Part shown: piece by piece, positions 7,452 through 12,371 of the stretch | Position numbering within the stretch: the stretch's first letter is position 1 | How the letters are laid out: each line of letters starts with the position of its first letter | Assembly: GCA_002308815.1 (NCBI GenBank) | Contig: DBVX01000032.1 | Span: forward strand, 1 to 12,371 | DNA from: Bacteroidales bacterium UBA1253 | GTDB lineage: Bacteria > Bacteroidota > Bacteroidia > Bacteroidales > Paludibacteraceae | Direction: 5' to 3' | Length of the DNA stretch: 12,371 nt | Program-made: the position numbers and the translations under genes | The notes under the pieces: model-generated | What the model was told of the DNA's origin: nothing | Database searches by the model: none | Seen by the model: only the letters and a program-made list of their open reading frames with translations

Positions 7452-9311
7452 TTATTTCGTCAGTTGTTCATCGCTGATCCGGAAATTGACAGAGTCCCCG
7501 TTGAGTATCTCTATCTCCACGCGGCGGTTCATCTGCCTATGCTCGTCCGAGTCGTTCGGAACGATGGGATCCTGTTCGCCCCGTCCGTCTGTCTCGATAC
7601 GCCGTGCGTCAATGCCCCGTCTCACCATCTCCTGTTTCACGCTCCCCGAACGTCCTTGGGATAGACGCAGGTTGTAGTCGTCCTTGCCCACATCGTCCGT
7701 GTGACCAATGATGCGGATGCGAATATCGGGATTGTCATTCAGCAGGTTGTACAACTCCTGCAGCGCGGCATCCGAAGAGGGAAGAATATCGGTCTTGTCG
7801 GTGGCGAAGAACATATTTCGCAGCACAAACTTTCTCACTTGTACCGGCTCCAGCCTGATTACCTGTATGTCAGCAATGTCCGTGACAGTTGTGCAGGTGT
7901 CGCGATAGCCTTCCGCCGTCACGCAAACGGCATACCGCCTGCGTCCGTCCACCAGTGTGGATGCCAGCGTCTCTATGCTGTCCACTCTTGTTTTGAGTAT
8001 GGCACTATCCTTCTCGTTATAGACGACAACCTGTGCCGTGACGGGTCTGCCTGTCTTGTCATCAACCACCTGCGAGCGAAGCGGACGCTGCGGATAAATC
8101 GCAAGACGGAGCGTGTCGTTATGATCGCCGTGAGTGAACGCGAACTTCTCCATCGGGAAATATGCTGGATGGGAAACGGATACGATGTAATCCCCCGGGG
8201 CATACGTTCTCGCCGCGCGACCCGATTTGTCGTCCGTGGTCTTGACCACAGGTTTTTTCTTCTTTTTGCCCTTGCTCACGGCGCGTGTCGTAACGGTAGC
8301 GCCTCCTACGGGCTTGCCGGTCAGATCGTCACGGACGTATGTCACTATGAAGGGATTGGGTTCCGCCTGCTGTTTGGGCTGCTTGGAGGGCAGTTCGCAC
8401 ATGAGGGCGAACTTCAAACCCGCGACAATCGGTATTGTCCGTGCGGAAGCAAAACCTGCTGCATTGGATGTGGAACGGATCTGTGCTATTCCCTGCCCTT
8501 CGTCAAACTCAACAAACCGTTCATACGAATCAGGCTTGTAATCCGCAACGCCCACATTGACAAAAGCGGACAACTGCCAATGGGCGTAGTCTTTGAACGA
8601 CCGTTTGGACGGCTTCTGGTTGCGCCCTTTTGTGACAGGTTGCTGCACAGGCTTGTGGAAATCATAACCGATCTCCAACGCCACAAACGGACTGAGTCTC
8701 CGCGCCAACTGACCGGTGCTTTTGACCTGATCGGAAGCAAGCATGTGATGGGGCATCTGCGAATAGTCGTCTATTCCGCGCGCGTCAAGAATCACCCTGT
8801 CCACATCGCTTCGGATGGAATAGGATGCCACGCCTGCAGGGTATCCCAACCGCACACCCGCAAGGAAAAACAGATTCCTGTATGTACCGCCTGCCATCAG
8901 CGACATCGACAAGTCTATAGCCGTTTGCGTCTCTGTAAGGTCGCGGAACCGGTAACTGAGAAACATCTCATTGGAGGGATTAAGCACCCTGCGCGTTAGG
9001 TTGTATGTCCCCTTGCGGATGTTCATTCCGTACTGCGCTTCCAGACCGGCACTCAAAAGGAATGTCCCCTTGCTGAATGTCCCGTACCGATACTGGTACG
9101 CGAAACCCAGACCACCCATAGGACCGCCTATGTTGCGCAAAAGAGAGTCCGACTTGAACATATTGTCATAACCTGCCATCAGGTAAGGTCCCACATAATG
9201 GGTGGAAGCGGGTCGCTCCGGTTGAGCCTTTTTTCGCGGAGCGGGGGCGGCATATAAAGGCAGGCAAAAAAGACCGCACAAAAAGGCGGCTGCAATAGTC
9301 TTTATTCTCAT
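7452..9311 (-). CDS. OmpA-family outer-membrane protein: barrel, two beta modules, peptidoglycan-binding domain
   Basis: 619 residues. A signal peptide (1-21, ending PLYAA) is followed by a region of alternating strands (about 38-306) that reads as an outer-membrane beta-barrel. Then come two carboxypeptidase-regulatory/Cna-B-like modules: about 318-405 (VRDDLTGKPVGGATVT) and 409-488 (SQVVDDKTGRPVTAQVVVY). The C-terminal OmpA domain (about 497-604) has FFATDKTDIL, GHTDDVG (536-542), YNLRLSQGR and NRRVEIEIL. D539 and R554 have the same 15-residue spacing as the diaminopimelate-binding Asp/Arg pair of OmpA, so peptidoglycan binding is likely. A lysine-rich stretch KGKKKKKP (348-355) sits inside the first module. 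Its ATG overlaps the TGA of the LRR gene (ATGA, 9308-9311), indicating coupled translation. Confidence 0.9.
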   Translation of the reverse strand: MRIKTIAAAFLCGLFCLPLYAAPAPRKKAQPERPASTHYVGPYLMAGYDNMFKSDSLLRNIGGPMGGLGFAYQYRYGTFSKGTFLLSAGLEAQYGMNIRKGTYNLTRRVLNPSNEMFLSYRFRDLTETQTAIDLSMSLMAGGTYRNLFFLAGVRLGYPAGVASYSIRSDVDRVILDARGIDDYSQMPHHMLASDQVKSTGQLARRLSPFVALEIGYDFHKPVQQPVTKGRNQKPSKRSFKDYAHWQLSAFVNVGVADYKPDSYERFVEFDEGQGIAQIRSTSNAAGFASARTIPIVAGLKFALMCELPSKQPKQQAEPNPFIVTYVRDDLTGKPVGGATVTTRAVSKGKKKKKPVVKTTDDKSGRAARTYAPGDYIVSVSHPAYFPMEKFAFTHGDHNDTLRLAIYPQRPLRSQVVDDKTGRPVTAQVVVYNEKDSAILKTRVDSIETLASTLVDGRRRYAVCVTAEGYRDTCTTVTDIADIQVIRLEPVQVRKFVLRNMFFATDKTDILPSSDAALQELYNLLNDNPDIRIRIIGHTDDVGKDDYNLRLSQGRSGSVKQEMVRRGIDARRIETDGRGEQDPIVPNDSDEHRQMNRRVEIEILNGDSVNFRISDEQLTK

Positions 9312-11311
9312 GGTTCAACAAGCACTTTAACGTTTATTGACGTTCCTTCTATGCCTTGAAATGCAAGCACATACATACCAGAACCGGCATCGTAGAGCGC
9401 AAGGTCGATGGCGAATGTCTCGTCCGGTGCAGGACAGAAAGGATGTCTTCCCAACAATGCGCCATCGGAATTGTAAACGAAATATGTTCCGCAGATGTTG
9501 GTTTTCACGCTGAATGTCCGGTTGCCATTCTGAAGTGCTTGGGGCGATACGGTCACGTATGGCTCTATCACATCGCCCAGTTCCATCTTGTCGTCCATAC
9601 GGACAGGATAGAACGGACAAGAGGTCATCGTCACGCCGTCATCAGCGCGCGTCAGTTCTGCCCAATAGGCATCACCAATGACAAGCAGGTCGGGCGACAC
9701 ACAGATATAGGCATCGTTGTCACCACTGCTCACAAGCGGAGTGCCTTCGTGGAACCAGCGGATGGAGGAGAACTGATAGTTGCCGTTGTATTCTTCGTTC
9801 GAGAGGCTGAGCACATCGTTCCAGCGTTGGAAGACCAGCCACGACGGATAATGGACGGTAAGAGCCTGCCCACTGAATGTAAGCATGTTGTCGCAGTCAT
9901 CGTACAGTGTCACGTCTATATGGTACACGTCAGGGCGGACATAATCGCGTTGGTCCTCCTTGTTGTTCGGTACGGGTATGGCTATCTGCGCCGTGCCGGA
10001 GGACAGGAAGCGTATATTGTCTTTGTAGGATGGTTGGAATCCTTGTGCGACAGCCTTGGAATCAAAAGCGACGATATAATTGGCAGGTTCATTGTCCGTG
10101 TAGGCAACCGAAATGAACAGCGAGTCATCGTCCGCACAAATCTCCGGGATGGTCAGGGCGGCATTGAACAGGTCGCAGCCGTCCCGGGAGAAGAGAGCCG
10201 TCAAGGTCATATCGCCGGTTACGGCGATGGAGCGCGGATTGTCGGTATTGCCGTCATCCCACTGCTTGAACGAGTAACCTTCTTGCGGCACGGCGTTCAG
10301 CACTGCATCCTGCCCGTCAAAACAGATATAGGTGTTCGGAGTATTGCAGCCTTCCGCCTTGAGGGTTAATGAATACTCGGTGTCGGGCAGCGGGTGAGGG
10401 GTGGAATAGTTTGTACCGTTGAGGCTGCAATCCTGAGTTATCGTGGCGGTCAGGGCATCGCAGCCTGTCTGGAACTCCTTCCACTGATCGGCGGCGTTAT
10501 ATGCCTTGGCGGAGGGGCAATGCACATACAGCGGTATCGACTTGTCCACGTTAAGAAAGGCATCCTCGCCCAATGTCGGCGGAACGAGTGCCTCGCACGT
10601 GATGGAGGTCAGACCCGTGCAGTCTGCGAGAACACGGACTCCCATACCGGTCACGCCGGAAGGAATCCTGACAGAGGTCAGCCCCGTACACTGACGGAAA
10701 GCTATCCGCTCTATGACAGTGACACTTTCGGGAATGGTTATTGCTGCCAGACCGCTCAATCCGAAACATACGGAAGCGGGTATGACTTCAACCTTCTCTC
10801 CAAAGGTGAAACTCTTTATGTTGTCCAATTGGTAGAACGGCGGATAATGCCATCCATCGCCCTTTTCATTCTCCAATATGGCACAGCGGATGGCGTTCCA
10901 TTGCACGGAACGCAGTCCCGTACAACGCTGGAAGGTCGCTCCAAAACCGAGTGTGGCTACGCTTTCCGGAATGGTGACGGAGGTCAGACCGCTACAGTCC
11001 GCAAATGCGGAATATCCGATGTCGATGATGCCGTCCGGTATGACTACGGAAGTCATCCCTGTGCAACCTTTGAAGGCTCTTTCCCCTATACCTATAACCG
11101 TGTAAGTGTTGGAATTGTAAACTATGGTGGTTGGGATGACTATATTTCCCGAATAATAACCACTCGGTTTAGCCGTCACTTCCGCTTCCAGATTGAGTCT
11201 GTCAAGATTGAAATACAGACTCCCGACGGAAATATTCTCATAATCCCATGCGGACAAGGAACCCGCACACATCGTCAGCACAAGAAACAAAATCGCTAAA
11301 AATTTCTTCAT
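9308..11311 (-). CDS. BspA-type leucine-rich-repeat surface protein with T9SS C-terminal domain
   Basis: 667 residues. A signal peptide (1-21, MKKFLAILFLVLTMCAGSLSA) is followed by BspA/LRR_5 repeats of about 23 residues (about 74-253), for example IGERAFKGCTGMTSVVIP and IGYSAFADCSGLTSVTIP. After a linker comes an InlB-type 'divergent' module (about 335-374) with GYSFKQWDDGNTDNPRSI and TLTALF. A long beta-rich part follows without a recognised domain. The end (about 598-667) fits a type-A T9SS domain: TYFVYNSDGALLG, IDLALYDAGSGMYVLAF and the final VKVLVEP. Such proteins are exported by the Sec and type IX systems to the cell surface, often as adhesins; adhesion is inference. It is the first gene of the minus-strand run and its stop overlaps the OmpA-family start. 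Confidence 0.9.
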   Translation of the reverse strand: MKKFLAILFLVLTMCAGSLSAWDYENISVGSLYFNLDRLNLEAEVTAKPSGYYSGNIVIPTTIVYNSNTYTVIGIGERAFKGCTGMTSVVIPDGIIDIGYSAFADCSGLTSVTIPESVATLGFGATFQRCTGLRSVQWNAIRCAILENEKGDGWHYPPFYQLDNIKSFTFGEKVEVIPASVCFGLSGLAAITIPESVTVIERIAFRQCTGLTSVRIPSGVTGMGVRVLADCTGLTSITCEALVPPTLGEDAFLNVDKSIPLYVHCPSAKAYNAADQWKEFQTGCDALTATITQDCSLNGTNYSTPHPLPDTEYSLTLKAEGCNTPNTYICFDGQDAVLNAVPQEGYSFKQWDDGNTDNPRSIAVTGDMTLTALFSRDGCDLFNAALTIPEICADDDSLFISVAYTDNEPANYIVAFDSKAVAQGFQPSYKDNIRFLSSGTAQIAIPVPNNKEDQRDYVRPDVYHIDVTLYDDCDNMLTFSGQALTVHYPSWLVFQRWNDVLSLSNEEYNGNYQFSSIRWFHEGTPLVSSGDNDAYICVSPDLLVIGDAYWAELTRADDGVTMTSCPFYPVRMDDKMELGDVIEPYVTVSPQALQNGNRTFSVKTNICGTYFVYNSDGALLGRHPFCPAPDETFAIDLALYDAGSGMYVLAFQGIEGTSINVKVLVEP
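10553..11092 (-). repeat. BspA/LRR_5 repeat region
   Basis: This region encodes residues about 74-253 of the LRR protein. Clear units begin at residues 74, 98, 200 and 223, with degenerate ones near 121 and 177. The recurring pattern is IG..AF..C.GLTSV.IP.SV..., about 23 residues per unit. The DNA shows it too: on the plus strand the block GAGGTCAG followed by C/A-CC recurs near 10605, 10675 and 10980. A non-repeat insertion (residues about 138-172, with GDGWHYPPFYQLD) splits the array into two halves. Confidence 0.8.
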
Positions 11312-11404
11312 ATTGTCATTTCTGCATTATGGTTTCTCTTCCCGTTTGATTCACGGTATCCTGATCAGACAGAGCACCGACCCAACACGGTTGCAAAATA
11401 CGGG

Positions 11405-11412
11405 CAAAAATA
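11405..11412 (-). promoter_or_regulatory. candidate -7 box for the LRR-OmpA-lipoprotein-yihA-usp operon
   Basis: Read on the minus strand this is TATTTTTG, matching TAnnTTTG. The -33 side has no clear TTTG at 19-21 nt and holds only a T-rich run (TTTTTAAC). If used, transcription would start near 11398 and leave a leader of about 85 nt. It is the best candidate between the LRR start codon and the valS promoter. Confidence 0.45.
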
Positions 11413-11516
11413 TGACGCGCACAAGAAAATTGTTAAAAATTTCTTTATCCGACACGTCAGACTATTCTCTGTGCTGTGCTGAATATTGCGGGGTATGATG
11501 AATTTTCGGCAAACAG

Positions 11517-11547
11517 TTGCGGGGGTTGTCAAATGTAAGTACTTTTG
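11517..11547 (+). promoter_or_regulatory. valS promoter (TTG, 20 nt, TACTTTTG)
   Basis: TTG at 11517-11519 and TACTTTTG at 11540-11547 are separated by exactly 20 nt, which fits the Bacteroidota -33/-7 layout (TTTG, 19-21 nt, TAnnTTTG). The inferred start is near 11553, giving a leader of about 75 nt before the valS ATG. Confidence 0.65.
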
Positions 11548-11562
11548 CGGGCTGCGGGTTGT

Positions 11563-11598
11563 CCATCCATCCGACGGATGGCAGAAGCATCCGCATCC
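11563..11598 (+). promoter_or_regulatory. alternative-hairpin leader element upstream of valS
   Basis: A central GGATGG (11576-11581) can pair with CCATCC at 11567-11572 (6 bp, loop GAC) or with the overlapping CCATCC at 11563-11568. Its CGGATG form (11575-11580) can pair with CATCCG at 11588-11593 (6 bp, loop 7), and GGATG can pair with CATCC at 11594-11598. These pairings exclude one another. No T run follows, so it is not an intrinsic terminator as it stands. A regulatory role is inference. Confidence 0.4.
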
Positions 11599-11628
11599 AT
11601 ACAAGGAAACACAAAACCGACATACACA

Positions 11629-12371
11629 ATGGAAGAGACAAAAAGCAGACATGCAGAGGAAAAGCAAGTGACGACCGACGAACCGAAAGAGAGCACGACC
11701 TACAACCCACATGAGGTGGAGAGCCGCTGGTACCAATACTGGTTGGACAAAGGTCTGTTCCACAGCGAGCCGGATGGCAGAGAGGCTTATACGATTGTGA
11801 TACCCCCACCAAATGTGACAGGCGTGCTGCACATGGGTCACGTGCTGAACGAGACGATACAGGATGTTCTGGTTCGCCGCGCACGACTTGATGGCAAAAA
11901 CGCCTGCTGGGTGCCCGGCACGGACCACGCATCCATCGCCACCGAGGCGAAAGTCATCAAACGCCTCAAAGAGCAGGGTATCAACAAGTCGGATCTGACA
12001 CGTGAGGAGTTCCTCCGTCACGCTTGGGACTGGACGGACGAACACGGAGGCATCATCCTCAAGCAACTGCGCAAGCTCGGCTGCTCGTGCGACTGGGACA
12101 GAACGGCGTTCACGATGGACGAGACACGCTCACGGGCGGTTATCAAAGTGTTTGTGGACTTATATAAGAAGGGTCTGATATACAAGGGACTGCGGATGGT
12201 GAACTGGGATCCGGAGCGTCAGACGGCATTGAGCGATGAGGAGGTAATCTACCATGAGGAGCACTCGAAGTTCTACTACCTGCGCTACAAGGTGGTGGAG
12301 GAGCCGGACAAGTACGCCGTCGTGGCGACAACGCGCCCCGAGACCATCTTCGGCGATATAGCCGTGTGCAT
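11629..12371 (+). CDS. valS: valyl-tRNA synthetase, N-terminal part (3' end outside window)
   Basis: 247 codons are visible and the frame runs off the right edge. The enzyme charges tRNA-Val with valine and edits mischarged threonine. The class I signature HMGH (68-71, within [17 protein letters not shown]) is present, followed by [17 protein letters not shown] (93-109), [23 protein letters not shown], and the start of the CP1 editing domain [10 protein letters not shown] (234-243). The ATG at 11629 is the only upstream Met in frame; the next Met lies within HMGH, so the start is firm unless a non-ATG codon is used. The first 25 or so residues are charged ([20 protein letters not shown]) and precede the usual [14 protein letters not shown] opening. 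Expressed from its own promoter, divergent from the LRR operon. Confidence 0.96.
   Translation, partial: MEETKSRHAEEKQVTTDEPKESTTYNPHEVESRWYQYWLDKGLFHSEPDGREAYTIVIPPPNVTGVLHMGHVLNETIQDVLVRRARLDGKNACWVPGTDHASIATEAKVIKRLKEQGINKSDLTREEFLRHAWDWTDEHGGIILKQLRKLGCSCDWDRTAFTMDETRSRAVIKVFVDLYKKGLIYKGLRMVNWDPERQTALSDEEVIYHEEHSKFYYLRYKVVEEPDKYAVVATTRPETIFGDIAVC

Larger units (their letters stand above)
11312..11628. other. divergent intergenic region between the LRR operon and valS
   Basis: 317 bases with no convincing gene. From left to right it holds the leader of the LRR operon (with an 8-bp palindrome CTGATCAG at 11361-11368), a TTGCAAAATACGGG element (11391-11404), a minus-strand -7 box (11405-11412), an AT-rich stretch (about 11425-11450), the valS promoter (11517-11547) and the hairpin-rich valS leader. 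Short reading frames crossing it lack recognisable protein features and overlap these signals. Confidence 0.75.

Noticed and set aside
7701..8999. 432-codon open frame antisense to the OmpA-family gene
   Set aside because: Low-complexity Cys/His/Arg-rich translation with no recognisable motif; the opposite strand has a signal peptide and an OmpA domain.
9356..11299. Two long open frames (337 and 301 codons) antisense to the LRR gene
   Set aside because: They mirror the repeat-containing sense gene, and their repeated peptides are only reverse readings of the LRR codons.
11361..11368. CTGATCAG palindrome as an operator
   Set aside because: A single 8-bp palindrome with no second copy near a promoter in this window; too short to support a claim alone.
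11553..11628. T-box riboswitch for valS
   Set aside because: The leader is only about 75 nt, with no specifier loop, antiterminator bulge or terminator; T-boxes belong mainly to Firmicutes and some Actinobacteria.

Overview
The window looks like chromosomal DNA from a Bacteroidales bacterium (Bacteroidota; something Prevotella- or Muribaculaceae-like, not resolved further). The evidence is: TAnnTTTG-type promoter boxes, a BspA-type leucine-rich-repeat protein ending in a type IX secretion (T9SS) C-terminal domain, an OmpA-family protein with carboxypeptidase-regulatory-like modules, a eukaryotic-type GH13 branching enzyme, and a ValRS that reads like Bacteroidales ValRS. All identifications are from reading the sequence; no search was run. 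I saw no tRNA, rRNA, CRISPR array, insertion sequence or prophage gene.

Plus strand, 1-2286: the 3' end of a large surface-type protein with a distinctive C-terminal tail (1-972), a 133-residue small protein with a signal peptide and a PVGE/hydrophobic/RRKK tail (976-1377), and a zinc-type cation diffusion facilitator (1393-2286). Gaps are 3 and 15 bp, so they are probably co-transcribed. Plus strand, 2287-5799: an intergenic region with an inverted repeat and a promoter box, then a sugar-handling run of yhcH-type anomerase, glgB and nagB. NagB carries complete catalytic and allosteric residue sets.

Minus strand, 11311 down to 5796: a tight five-gene run made of a BspA-like LRR protein with T9SS tail, an OmpA-family barrel protein, a small lipoprotein, the ribosome-assembly GTPase YihA/EngB and a universal-stress-like protein. 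The first junction is an ATGA overlap and the second can be a TAATG overlap. The run ends head-on against nagB, and the two stop codons share bases (5796-5799).

The divergent intergenic region 11312-11628 holds promoters for both sides. The valS leader has one GGATGG core that can pair with four flanking CATCC blocks, giving mutually exclusive hairpins. valS (11629 onward) runs off the right edge.

Functionally, the window combines cell-surface building (LRR adhesin candidate, outer-membrane/peptidoglycan anchor, lipoprotein, large surface protein plus small tail protein), carbohydrate metabolism (glycogen branching, amino-sugar catabolism), zinc efflux and translation housekeeping (YihA, ValRS). 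The parts most worth follow-up are the large/small surface-protein pair at the left edge, the valS leader, and the surface operon that also carries yihA.
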